Source: Campylobacter sp. LR291e
GTDB lineage: Bacteria; Campylobacterota; Campylobacteria; Campylobacterales; Campylobacteraceae
Reading direction: 5' to 3'
NCBI RefSeq assembly: GCF_008633915.1
Contig: NZ_VJNV01000032.1
Location: 1 to 64,000, forward strand
DNA: 64,000 bases
Both the position numbers and the translations under genes were made by a program. Each line of letters starts with the position of its first letter. Within the stretch, counting starts at the first letter, position 1. Shown one piece after another: positions 9,114 through 19,239 of the stretch. The notes below the pieces were generated by a model. It searched no databases and was not told the DNA's origin. It saw only the letters and a program-made list of their open reading frames with translations.

Positions 9114-10214
9114 TTAAAGTTCAAAGAGTTCAGGTCTTAATTTTGGCATAAGATAAAAGGCTTTAAGCATAGCCTGTCTGCGTTTAAATTCCCTATCTCC
9201 ACAAAGATTTAAAACTTCTTGTATATATGTTCCATTTTTAAACATTGCCCCTATATAAATTGTACCTGATTTAATGTCTTTGCCATTTTTGTTGTCATTT
9301 TCATCCCCTGCAACCCCACTAATAGCCAAGGCAAAATCAGGTTTTGCAGTCTTAAAAATCCCTTTTAACATATAATAAATACATTTTTCGCTATATTCTC
9401 CATCTTGTTCAAGCACCACATTGCTAACGCCTACCCATTCGTGTTTTAAGCGATTTGAATAAGTAATGATTGAACCTTCAAAAATTTCACTCACCCCATC
9501 AATCTTAGTAAGCTCACTTGCACAAAGCCCACCAGTACAACTTTCTACAAAAGAAACTTTTATTTTACGTTCTAAAAGCCTATCCACTATAAATTTAATA
9601 GGGTCACTTCCTTTAAAAAATTTCTTATCAAAAAGCTTTTGTACACTTGCTAAAAAGCCATCCATCTTGCCATATTGTAAGCTAAAGGCTTTTATGAGAG
9701 TTAAATTATCCGTTAGCATAGTGGATTTTATATCAATTTCATAGGATTTTGCTAAGGGTTCAAGTAAGATTAAAGCACTTTCTTCATCTATGCCAAGTAA
9801 GGAAAAATAAGAAAAATTTAAATTTAACTCACCAAGCAATTTTGGCAATTTAGCCTTAGTATCAGTTTTTACTAAATTTATTTTACAATCTTTAAAATCA
9901 CAAACAAAGCTATTTTTATCATAAAAGGCCTTGTCAGGCACTAAGGTTTCATCCTTTAAGACAAGCACGTCCTCGCACAAGGTAGCTAGAATTTTAGCCA
10001 CCACAGCATAATATTCATTTGCTACAAAAATAGTTATATAATCATATTCAAGGCTAATTTTTTCAAGTAAAAAAGGCAATTCCTTATCGCTTGAACTTTG
10101 CATTCTTATGGAATTTACTTCTTTAAATTTATCCTTATAAACTCTTAAAATATAGGCCTTATAATCTTCATTCATAATGATATTATCGCCTATAATAAAA
10201 AGCAAATGATTCAT
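9114..10214 (-). CDS. CinA-like protein with intact C-terminal amidase domain
   Basis: The C-terminal part from about residue 205 is a CinA C-terminal domain (nicotinamide-nucleotide amidase, PncC type): SFVESCTGGLCASELTKI with the active-site serine, GSIITYSNRLKHEWVGV, then LAISGVAG. The first 200 residues match the place of the CinA N-terminal MoaB-like domain but are strongly diverged, and I cannot find the usual GDE or GGLGPT motifs. The gene sits divergent from ileS, as its homologue does in C. jejuni. Amidase activity is likely; the N-terminal role is unclear. Confidence 0.75.
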   Translation of the reverse strand: MNHLLFIIGDNIIMNEDYKAYILRVYKDKFKEVNSIRMQSSSDKELPFLLEKISLEYDYITIFVANEYYAVVAKILATLCEDVLVLKDETLVPDKAFYDKNSFVCDFKDCKINLVKTDTKAKLPKLLGELNLNFSYFSLLGIDEESALILLEPLAKSYEIDIKSTMLTDNLTLIKAFSLQYGKMDGFLASVQKLFDKKFFKGSDPIKFIVDRLLERKIKVSFVESCTGGLCASELTKIDGVSEIFEGSIITYSNRLKHEWVGVSNVVLEQDGEYSEKCIYYMLKGIFKTAKPDFALAISGVAGDENDNKNGKDIKSGTIYIGAMFKNGTYIQEVLNLCGDREFKRRQAMLKAFYLMPKLRPELFEL

Positions 10215-10300
10215 TTTTTTCCTTTTTTTGCGTGATTATATCTTAAATTAAAGCAATTTTGAGTAAAATTAGAAATTTTAAAAAAATAGGTGGAAAAAAT

Positions 10301-13060
10301 ATGGATTACAAAGATACTTTATTATTGCCAAATACAAGCTTTGAAATGCGTGCAAATTTGGCACAACTTGAACCAGAAAGATTTGAAAAATGGTTTAATA
10401 ACAATTATGCTTATGAAAAAATGAAGCAAAAAAGATTAAATGCTAAAACTAGTTTTACCTTGCATGATGGCCCCCCTTATGCTAATGGGCACTTACATAT
10501 AGGACATGCCTTAAATAAAATTTTAAAAGATAGCATTGTTAAAACTCATTATTTTAATGGAGAAAAAATTCGTTTCACGCCTGGCTGGGATTGTCATGGT
10601 TTGCCTATTGAACAGCAAATTGAGTTAAATTTAAAGGGTAAAAAAAGTGAGTTAAGTAAAAAAGAAATTCGCTCCTTATGTAGAAAACACGCTACAGAAT
10701 TTGTCCAAATTCAAAAGGATGAGTTTAAAAAGTTAGGAATCATAGCTGATTGGAACAAGCCTTATTTAACAATGACCTTTGCCTTTGAGGCCCAAATTTA
10801 TCGCACCTTATGTACCCTTGCAAAAAAGGGGCTTGTGATTGAACGTTTAAAGCCTGTTTTTTGGAGTTGGGCTGCAAAATCGGCCTTAGCAGAAGCAGAG
10901 GTGGAGTATAAGGACAAAGAAGATTATTCTTGTTTTGTAGCCTTTGATTTAGATAAAAATAGCTTAGAAAAACTTGGGGCAGAAAGGGCAAAAGCTGTTA
11001 TTTGGACTACTACTCCTTGGACACTGCCTGCAAATCAAGCCATAGCCTTAAATCCTAATGAAAAATATGTTTTAACAAAGGATGGCTTTATATTTGCCCT
11101 AGCTTTGCTTAAAAATATGATAGAAAAGAACTTTACTAAGGGTGAAATACAAAAGGAATTTAAGGCAAGTTTGCTTGAAAAAAATCACGCTATAAATCCT
11201 TTAAATCAAAGAAAATCAATGTTTATTTTAGGCGAACATGTATTAATGGACGGAGGCACAGGTTTAGTGCATACTGCACCAGGTCATGGCGAAGATGATT
11301 ATTATGCTAGTTTAAAATATGATATAGAGGTTATTATGCCTGTTGATGATGGGGGTTGTTTTGATGAAAGCTTAAAAACTAAAAAGCTTTTTAATGAAAA
11401 TGTGGTAGATGAGTTTATAGGACTTCATGTATTTAAGGCAAATGAGAGAATTTTAGAACTTTTGGGCGAAAATTTAATACATTCATCTAAATTTACTCAC
11501 TCGTATCCATTTTGTTGGAGGACACATAAACCCGTAATTTACAGGGCTACAAAGCAATGGTTTATCACAATGGACAATAAAAAATTACACAATCAAAGCC
11601 TTAGAGAATTAGCCCTAAGTGAAATTTCAAAGATTAAATTTTATCCTCAAAATGCTATAAAACGCATTAGTTCTATGATTGAAAATCGCCCTGATTGGTG
11701 TATTTCAAGGCAAAGAGATTGGGGTACGCCTATAGCCTTTTTTAGAGATAAAAATACTAAAGAAGTTATTTTGGATGATGAGATTTTAGACTTTATAGCT
11801 AGTATTTTTGAAAAATACGGAGCTGATGCTTGGTGGGAATTTGATATTAAAGATTTACTGCCTGCAAATTCAAAATATAAGGCAGAAAATTTAGAAAAGG
11901 TATATGATATCTTAGATGTTTGGTTTGATAGTGGAAGTACTTTTAAGGCCGTTTTGCAAAGTGGGGAATATGATGCAGGTGAAAGTATGGCAAATATGTA
12001 CTTAGAAGGAAGTGACCAGCACAGAGGTTGGTTTCAAAGCTCACTTTTAGTTTCTTGTGGAAGTGATGAAAAAGCCCCTTATAAAAGCATTTTAACCCAT
12101 GGTTTTACCACTGATGAAAAAAGTCAAAAGATGAGTAAAAGCCTTGGAAATGTTATAGCCCCTGAATTTGTAGCAAAGCATTATGGTATCGAAATTTTAA
12201 GATTATGGGTATTTTTGAGTGATTATTCTAGTGATTTAAAAATGTCTGAAAATATACTTAAACAAGTTGGTGAACAATATAGAAAAATCCGAAACACAAT
12301 TCGCTTTTTACTAGCAAATACAAATGACTTACAAAGCTTAGAAGTAAGCGAGTTTTCTTTCCTTGATAAGTGGATTTTAACCAAGGCTACAAGGGTATTT
12401 AAAGAAAGCAAGGAGTTATTTTTAAGCTATGAATTTGCAAAGGCCTTTAATTTGCTTTTAAATTTTTTAAGTGCTGATTTAAGTGGAATTTATCTTGATA
12501 TTTGCAAAGATAGGCTTTATTGTAATGCCAAAAATGACAAAAAAAGAACGAGTGCCCAAGTTGCTATGGCTTTGATTGCAAGAGAACTTTTAAATTTATT
12601 AGCCCCTTATTTAACTTATAGCGTTGATGAGGCCTTAGAACATGCAAATTCTTTGATAAAAAAAGATGCAGTGGATGTTTTTGATTTAAGCTTAAAAGAA
12701 AAATTTAATTATGATTTTGGTATTGATGATGAAAATTTACTTTTAATAAGGGAAAAATTCTTTGAACAAATAGATATTTTAAAGAAAAATAAAGTTATAA
12801 AATCTACCCTAGAACTTCATTTTCAGATAACTTCTAGTCAAATTTTAGCATTGCCAAGGGATGAGTTGGCTGATTTTTTCTTAGTGAGTTTGATTGAAAA
12901 ATTTGATGATAATCAAGCATTAGCTGAATTTGAATTTAAAAATGAGAAATTTAAAATTGTTAAGGCGAAATTACATAAATGCCCAAGGTGTTGGAAATTA
13001 AATAGCATAAATGAAAACGAACCTTGCCAAAGATGCCAAGAAGTACTAAGGAATAAATAA
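10301..13060 (+). CDS. ileS: isoleucyl-tRNA synthetase
   Basis: Class I synthetase that charges tRNA-Ile. The HIGH motif is in [16 protein letters not shown], the KMSKS motif in [11 protein letters not shown], editing-domain blocks ([13 protein letters not shown]) lie between, and a C-terminal zinc finger has CPRCW and CQRC. I chose the ATG at 10301, preceded by AGGTGG, giving 919 residues; an in-frame TTG at 10259 would add 14 residues with no family support. The stop overlaps the next start as TAATG, so it is the first gene of a translationally coupled run. Confidence 0.97.
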   Translation: MDYKDTLLLPNTSFEMRANLAQLEPERFEKWFNNNYAYEKMKQKRLNAKTSFTLHDGPPYANGHLHIGHALNKILKDSIVKTHYFNGEKIRFTPGWDCHGLPIEQQIELNLKGKKSELSKKEIRSLCRKHATEFVQIQKDEFKKLGIIADWNKPYLTMTFAFEAQIYRTLCTLAKKGLVIERLKPVFWSWAAKSALAEAEVEYKDKEDYSCFVAFDLDKNSLEKLGAERAKAVIWTTTPWTLPANQAIALNPNEKYVLTKDGFIFALALLKNMIEKNFTKGEIQKEFKASLLEKNHAINPLNQRKSMFILGEHVLMDGGTGLVHTAPGHGEDDYYASLKYDIEVIMPVDDGGCFDESLKTKKLFNENVVDEFIGLHVFKANERILELLGENLIHSSKFTHSYPFCWRTHKPVIYRATKQWFITMDNKKLHNQSLRELALSEISKIKFYPQNAIKRISSMIENRPDWCISRQRDWGTPIAFFRDKNTKEVILDDEILDFIASIFEKYGADAWWEFDIKDLLPANSKYKAENLEKVYDILDVWFDSGSTFKAVLQSGEYDAGESMANMYLEGSDQHRGWFQSSLLVSCGSDEKAPYKSILTHGFTTDEKSQKMSKSLGNVIAPEFVAKHYGIEILRLWVFLSDYSSDLKMSENILKQVGEQYRKIRNTIRFLLANTNDLQSLEVSEFSFLDKWILTKATRVFKESKELFLSYEFAKAFNLLLNFLSADLSGIYLDICKDRLYCNAKNDKKRTSAQVAMALIARELLNLLAPYLTYSVDEALEHANSLIKKDAVDVFDLSLKEKFNYDFGIDDENLLLIREKFFEQIDILKKNKVIKSTLELHFQITSSQILALPRDELADFFLVSLIEKFDDNQALAEFEFKNEKFKIVKAKLHKCPRCWKLNSINENEPCQRCQEVLRNK

Positions 13061-13170
13061 TGTTTTCAAATCCTATTCCTCAATCCATAGTACTAAGTAC
13101 TATTATAGTGGTATTTTCCCTTAGTGCAGTGGCAGTTTTTTTTATTAAATTAAAAAAGGATAAAAAATGA
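13060..13170 (+). CDS. 36-residue membrane peptide between ileS and gatA
   Basis: The ATG overlaps the ileS stop (TAATG) and the TGA overlaps the gatA start (ATGA). It codes 36 residues: a short polar start, a hydrophobic helix (about 9-30) and a basic tail ending KLKKDKK, so probably a single-pass inner-membrane peptide. A similarly placed tiny gene exists in C. jejuni between ileS and gatA (Cj1060c, from memory). Tight double overlap argues that it is translated. The function is unknown; it may only carry coupling from ileS to gatA. Confidence 0.75.
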   Translation: MFSNPIPQSIVLSTIIVVFSLSAVAVFFIKLKKDKK

Positions 13171-14531
13171 TTACCTTAAAAGAAGCTTTATCATACTCAC
13201 AAAACGAACTTGAGGCCTTAAAAAAAGAATTAAATGAAAAAGCTAAAAAAGAAAGAAAAATAGGGGCTTACATAGAACAATTTTTAAACACTGATTTAAG
13301 CCAGGTGGAAGAAAGTGGAATTCCTATTGCCATTAAAGACAATATCAGCGTTAAGGGTTGGGACTTAACTTGTGCAAGTAAGATTTTGCAAGGCTATAAG
13401 GCCCCCTTTGATGCAACTGCTATTAAAAATTTAAAGAAAAATGGCTTTGTGCCTTTTGGACGTTGTAATATGGATGAATTTGCTATGGGAAATTCCACTG
13501 CTACTTCATTTTATGGAAAAACTCTAAATCCTTTAAATTTAGACCATGTACCAGGTGGAAGTAGTGGAGGAAGTGCAGCGGCTGTTGTTGCTAATTTAGC
13601 TTTGGCAAGTTTAGGAAGTGATACAGGTGGTTCGGTTCGCCAGCCTGCAGCATTTTGTGGTTGCGTAGGCTTTAAACCAAGTTATGGTAGGGTTAGTAGA
13701 TACGGCCTTGCCTCGTATTCTTCAAGCCTTGACCAAATAGGTGTTTTAACTAAGAATGTAGAAGATGTCGCCATTTTATACGATGCAATCGCAGGGCATG
13801 ATGAACTAGATAGTACTAGTGCAAATATTGCCTTTGAAAAAACAGCCCCAAAGTTAAATTCAAAGGTAAAATTAAGAATCGGCGTTATTGAAAATTATGT
13901 AAACGGGGCTGATGAAGAGGTAAAAAATGCCTTGTTAAAAAGTATTGATATGATGAGAGCAAATGGGCATGAGATAGTGTATAAGCATTTGCTTGATAGT
14001 AAATTTGACATTGCTGCTTATTATATAATAGCAACAGCAGAAGCTAGTGCTAATTTAAGTAGGTATGATGGGGTAAGATATGGAAGAAGGGCAGATTGTG
14101 AAAATTTAAAGGATTTATATATAAATTCTAGGAGCCAGGGTTTTGGTGAAGAGGTTAAAAGAAGAATTTTACTAGGGACCTTTGTGTTAAGTAGTGGTTA
14201 TTATGATGCTTATTATATAAAAGCCCAAAAGGCAAGGGCGTTTATAAAGGCAAAATATGAAGAAATTTTACAAGATTGTGATTTAATCTTTATGCCCGTA
14301 GCCCCTACAACTGCTTTTAAATTTGAAAGTACAAAATCACCTATGCAAACTTATTTAGAAGATATTTATACTATTTCGCTAAATTTAGCTGGACTTGGTG
14401 GAATTTCTATACCCGTTGGTAAGGATAAGGATGGCTTAAATATTTCAGCCCAACTTATTTGCAAGGCTTATGATGAACAAACTTTATTAAATGGTGCTTT
14501 AAGTCTTGAAAATATCATAAAAGAAAGGTGA
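13167..14531 (+). CDS. gatA: Asp/Glu-tRNA amidotransferase subunit A
   Basis: Amidase subunit of GatCAB, which frees ammonia from glutamine and feeds GatB to make Gln-tRNA and Asn-tRNA from mischarged tRNAs. The Ser-cis-Ser-Lys amidase signature is clear: lysine in IPIAIKDNISVKG, then VPGGSSGGSAAAV and LGSDTGGSVRQPAAF. The 454 residues are the standard length. gatB lies nearby on the other strand; gatC is not in the window. It is coupled to the upstream 36-residue ORF and sits 3 nt before guaB. Confidence 0.96.
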   Translation: MITLKEALSYSQNELEALKKELNEKAKKERKIGAYIEQFLNTDLSQVEESGIPIAIKDNISVKGWDLTCASKILQGYKAPFDATAIKNLKKNGFVPFGRCNMDEFAMGNSTATSFYGKTLNPLNLDHVPGGSSGGSAAAVVANLALASLGSDTGGSVRQPAAFCGCVGFKPSYGRVSRYGLASYSSSLDQIGVLTKNVEDVAILYDAIAGHDELDSTSANIAFEKTAPKLNSKVKLRIGVIENYVNGADEEVKNALLKSIDMMRANGHEIVYKHLLDSKFDIAAYYIIATAEASANLSRYDGVRYGRRADCENLKDLYINSRSQGFGEEVKRRILLGTFVLSSGYYDAYYIKAQKARAFIKAKYEEILQDCDLIFMPVAPTTAFKFESTKSPMQTYLEDIYTISLNLAGLGGISIPVGKDKDGLNISAQLICKAYDEQTLLNGALSLENIIKER

Positions 14532-16157
<1,626 letters not shown>

Positions 16158-16165
<8 letters not shown>

Positions 16166-16943
16166 AATAGCAGCCTTGCAGTTTCCTACCTTAGCAATGA
16201 GTGAATCAAGGCTTGATTATTATTTAAAGGCATCAAAGGATAGTGGGGCAAATTTAGTAGTACTTGGCGAATATGTGATAAATAGCTTTTTTACTGAGTT
16301 ATTAACCATGCCAAAATCCATGATATTAAAGCAAAGTCAAAGTAAAAAGGAAAGTTTAATAAGGCTTTCTAAAAAATATGAATTAGATATAATAGCTCCC
16401 TTTGTAAGTGTGGAAAGTAAAGGTTTTAAAAAGCTTTGTTTAAAGGTTTCGCCGACTATGATTAAAAGTTATGAACAACAAATTTTAATGCCTTATACTC
16501 ACTGGAATGAAAGGAAATTTTTTAATAATAAAGTAAAAAATATTAAAATTTTTAGCTTTACTCATGGCAATCTTAAATGTGCCTTACTTTTTGGTTTTGA
16601 AGCACATTTTGATATATTTTGGCAAGAGATTATGGCTAAAAAAATTGATATTGTTATAATGCCTACAGCTTGTGCATTTGAAAGTAAGGATAGGTGGGAG
16701 TCTTTATTGAAAACTCGTGCTTTTTTAAATTCAGTTAATATTTTAAGGGTTAATAGGATAGGTTCTTTAAAGCAAGGCGAAGAATGGAATTTTTATGGTG
16801 ATAGCTTGTTTATAAATGCCTTTGGAGAGATTGAAGATAGGCTTGGGAGTGATGAAGAAATGCTTATAATAAATCCTAAAAAAGCTAACGAGACTAGGAA
16901 TTTATGGGGATTTGATAAAATTCTTAAAGAACAACAAAGCTAA
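16158..16943 (+). CDS. nitrilase-superfamily (carbon-nitrogen hydrolase) protein
   Basis: The fold is readable: E38 in VVLGEYV and C172 in [10 protein letters not shown] match the nitrilase Glu and Cys. The usual Lys in the third motif seems to be replaced: [15 protein letters not shown] has Gln107 where K-x-x-L would be expected. This could mean an altered active site or a family in which the lysine is shifted. The 261 residues are normal length. It is the last gene of the ileS-gatA-guaB-xseB run and faces gatB. Substrate unknown; an amide or nitrile hydrolase in the cytoplasm is likely. Confidence 0.8.
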
Positions 16944-16967
16944 ATTTCAAGGCTTGAAATTTAGCTT
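16937..16967. terminator. bidirectional terminator between nitrilase gene and gatB
   Basis: A perfect 14-bp stem (16937-16950 with 16954-16967, loop GGC) spans the gap of 17 nt between the two convergent stop codons and includes both. Both flanks give short T-containing tails, so it can serve both genes. Confidence 0.75.
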
Positions 16968-18379
16968 AATTTTGCTTTTAAAAGCTCATTTACCTTTGCA
17001 GGATTAAAAGCCCCTTTTCCTTCTTTCATAACTTGACCTACAAAAAAGCCAAAAAGCTTGTCTTTACCACTTTTAAACTCATTTACTTTATCAGCATTTT
17101 TGCTTAAAATTTCATCTATAATTTTTTCTATAGCCCCGTCATCACTAACTTGTTTTAAGCCTAGTTTTTCAATGGCTAAATCCACGCTAGCATCGGTATT
17201 TTTAAAGATAAAGGCTAAGACCTCTTTTCCTGCCTTGCCTGAAATTGTTCCATCTTCAATTCTAGCTATTAAAGCTCCTAATTTATCAGCATTTACAGGG
17301 GATTTTTCTATGCTAAGTTCTCCCTTTAAAAGCCCCATTAATTCAGTATTTAACCAGGTAACACAAAGCTTAGGATTTAATTTTTTATCTATTAATTTTT
17401 CAAAAAATCTACTCATTTCAAGGCTATTTATAAGCAAACTAGCATCGCTATCTTTAATGTTAAATTCCCTTATATATCTAGCCTTTTTTTCATCGGGCAG
17501 TTCTGGTATTTTAATATTTAAAAACTCATCCTTTAATAAAACAGGCAATAAATCAGGGTCTGGAAAATACCTATACTCAGCACTATCTTCCTTACCACGC
17601 ATACTTCTTGTAACTAGCTTTGTAGTATCAAAAAGGCGAGTTTCTTGTACGATTTCACTTTCATAAGTCCCATCCTCCCAAGCACTTGATTGCCTTTTTA
17701 CCTCATAATCAATGGCCTTTTGTATAAAGCGAAAGGAATTTAAATTTTTAATCTCAACCCTTGTATAAAGCTTAGTATCGCCCTTTGGACGAATGCTAAC
17801 ATTTGCATCGCAACGAAAACTCCCTTCTTGCATATTTGCATCAGAAATATCTAAAAAACGAATAATAGCATGTAGTTTTTTAAGGTAAGCTACTGCCTCG
17901 TCGCTACTTCTTAAATCAGGTTCGCTAACAATTTCAAGCAAGGGCGTTCCACTACGATTTAAATCTACCTTTGAATGATTGCCCTCGTGTATGTTTTTGC
18001 CGGCATCTTCTTCTAAATGTGCCCTTGTAATGCCTATACGTTTAGACTTTTCATCTAAATTAATAAAAAGTTCCCCATTTTCTACTATAGGAATGTCAAA
18101 TTGTGAAATTTGATAGGCCTTTGGCAGGTCTGGATAAAAATAATTTTTGCGATTAAAAATGCTTTTTTTATTAATAGTAGCATTTATAGCTTTTCCAAAG
18201 GCAACTGCTTTTTTTACAGCCTCTTCGTTTAAAACAGGCAAGGCACCAGGCAATGCAAGGCAGGTAGGACATACATTGGTATTTGGTGCTTCTCCAAAAG
18301 AGATTGCACAAGCACAAAAAATTTTTGTTTTTGTATTTAATTGGGCGTGAACTTCAAGCCCTATAACCACTTCAAACAT
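16961..18379 (-). CDS. gatB: Asp/Glu-tRNA amidotransferase subunit B
   Basis: Subunit of GatCAB that activates the misacylated tRNA and transfers ammonia. The N-terminal catalytic cradle begins [21 protein letters not shown], with the cysteines [12 protein letters not shown], and the central [19 protein letters not shown] and the C-terminal YqeY-like tail ([10 protein letters not shown]) are present. Its 472 residues are standard. It has its own promoter (TATAAT on the minus strand at 18409-18414) and is divergent from luxS. gatA is about 2.4 kb away on the other strand. Confidence 0.96.
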   Translation of the reverse strand: MFEVVIGLEVHAQLNTKTKIFCACAISFGEAPNTNVCPTCLALPGALPVLNEEAVKKAVAFGKAINATINKKSIFNRKNYFYPDLPKAYQISQFDIPIVENGELFINLDEKSKRIGITRAHLEEDAGKNIHEGNHSKVDLNRSGTPLLEIVSEPDLRSSDEAVAYLKKLHAIIRFLDISDANMQEGSFRCDANVSIRPKGDTKLYTRVEIKNLNSFRFIQKAIDYEVKRQSSAWEDGTYESEIVQETRLFDTTKLVTRSMRGKEDSAEYRYFPDPDLLPVLLKDEFLNIKIPELPDEKKARYIREFNIKDSDASLLINSLEMSRFFEKLIDKKLNPKLCVTWLNTELMGLLKGELSIEKSPVNADKLGALIARIEDGTISGKAGKEVLAFIFKNTDASVDLAIEKLGLKQVSDDGAIEKIIDEILSKNADKVNEFKSGKDKLFGFFVGQVMKEGKGAFNPAKVNELLKAKLS

Positions 18380-18408
18380 TTATTTTCCTTGAAAAATTTT
18401 TAATCCCT

Positions 18409-18414
18409 ATTATA
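18409..18414 (-). promoter_or_regulatory. -10 box of gatB
   Basis: TATAAT on the minus strand about 30 nt upstream of the gatB start, back to back with the luxS promoter in a 115-nt divergent gap. Confidence 0.6.
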
Positions 18415-18458
18415 TAAAATAAGTCTTTTAAGGATTTTAAATTTTAATCAAATTTAGT

Positions 18459-18464
18459 TATAAT
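18459..18464 (+). promoter_or_regulatory. -10 box of luxS
   Basis: TATAAT about 30 nt before the luxS start, in an AT-rich region. The luxS ribosome-binding site AAAGGAGAAAAA follows. Confidence 0.6.
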
Positions 18465-18494
18465 TTTTTCAATTTTTTTAACAAAGGAGAAAAA

Positions 18495-18989
18495 ATGCCT
18501 CTACTTGATAGTTTTAAAGTAGACCATACTAAAATGAAAGCACCAGCCGTGCGACTTGCCAAAACAATGCTTACTCCTAAGGGTGATAATATTAGCGTTT
18601 TTGACCTTCGTTTTTGTTTGCCAAATAAAGAAATAATGAGTGAAAAAGGCACTCATACACTTGAACACCTTTTTGCTGGTTTTATGAGAGAACATTTAAA
18701 TAATGACTTAGTTGAGATTATAGATATATCTCCTATGGGTTGTAGAACGGGTTTTTATATGAGTTTAATTGGAACTCCTAATGAAGAGATAGTTGCACGT
18801 TCATGGGAAGCTTCTATGCAAGATATTTTAAATGTAAAAAGCGAAGCTGATATACCTGAACTTAATATTTATCAATGTGGTACTTGTAAAATGCATTCTT
18901 TAAAAGAGGCTCAAGAAATAGCTAAGAGTGTTTTAAATTTAGGCGTTAGCGTTATGAATAATGAGGATATAAAACTTAAAAATTTATAA
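18495..18989 (+). CDS. luxS: S-ribosylhomocysteine lyase LuxS
   Basis: Splits S-ribosylhomocysteine into homocysteine and DPD, the precursor of autoinducer-2. Metal ligands are in [14 protein letters not shown] (HxxEH) and in the C-terminal [10 protein letters not shown], and RTGFYM belongs to the active site. The 164 residues are close to the family norm. It lies just upstream of metE and metF, so its homocysteine product feeds the next genes directly, which supports a methyl-cycle role as much as signalling. Confidence 0.97.
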   Translation: MPLLDSFKVDHTKMKAPAVRLAKTMLTPKGDNISVFDLRFCLPNKEIMSEKGTHTLEHLFAGFMREHLNNDLVEIIDISPMGCRTGFYMSLIGTPNEEIVARSWEASMQDILNVKSEADIPELNIYQCGTCKMHSLKEAQEIAKSVLNLGVSVMNNEDIKLKNL

Positions 18990-19029
18990 ATTTGAGCAAA
19001 TTTTCAGTTTCATTTAATAGATTTTTATT

Positions 19030-19239
19030 TATAATTTTTTCAAAAATTTCTTAACTTTGAAGGAGAATGTAAATGAAACTGATGTGCCAAATATATGTAA
19101 TTTAAGGCACTTTTAGCTGCCTTTTGTAAAAGACAAGGAAAAGGTTGCATTTAGTTTTATTTATCTTTTGACTTTAATCACTTCTTTTCTTGTAAAAAAG
19201 TTGCTAGTTTAGCTTTATTAAATTTATTAAGGAAAAAAT
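19030..19239 (+). promoter_or_regulatory. metE leader region with alternative hairpins
   Basis: TATAAT at 19030-19035 should start a transcript about 200 nt before metE. The leader holds a 10-codon ORF (19073-19105) and two mutually exclusive hairpins sharing 19106-19109: GTGCC 19084-19088 with GGCAC 19106-19110, or AAGGCA 19104-19109 with TGCCTT 19118-19123 followed by TT. A third, longer stem pairs 19133-19143 with 19184-19193 (one bulge). The layout resembles translation-coupled attenuation or a switch on metE, but the stems are weak; inference only. Confidence 0.5.
19073..19105 (+). CDS. putative 10-residue leader peptide of metE
   Basis: ATG with a strong ribosome-binding site (GAAGGAGAATGTAA) opens a 10-codon ORF coding MKLMCQIYVI. 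It has two Met and one Cys in the first five residues, and its 3' half overlaps a hairpin arm. Such placement upstream of a methionine gene suggests a sensing leader peptide, for Met-tRNA or sulfur amino acid supply. A ribosome stalled on codons 1-5 would cover 19084-19088 and favour the downstream hairpin. Not proven. Confidence 0.5.
   Translation: MKLMCQIYVI

Noticed and set aside
10259-10300. Upstream TTG start for ileS
   Set aside because: The ATG at 10301 has a better ribosome-binding site and begins at the conserved protein start.
17058-17666. Long open frame of 202 codons opposite gatB
   Set aside because: Shadow of gatB, which has full family motifs; no supporting start signal.
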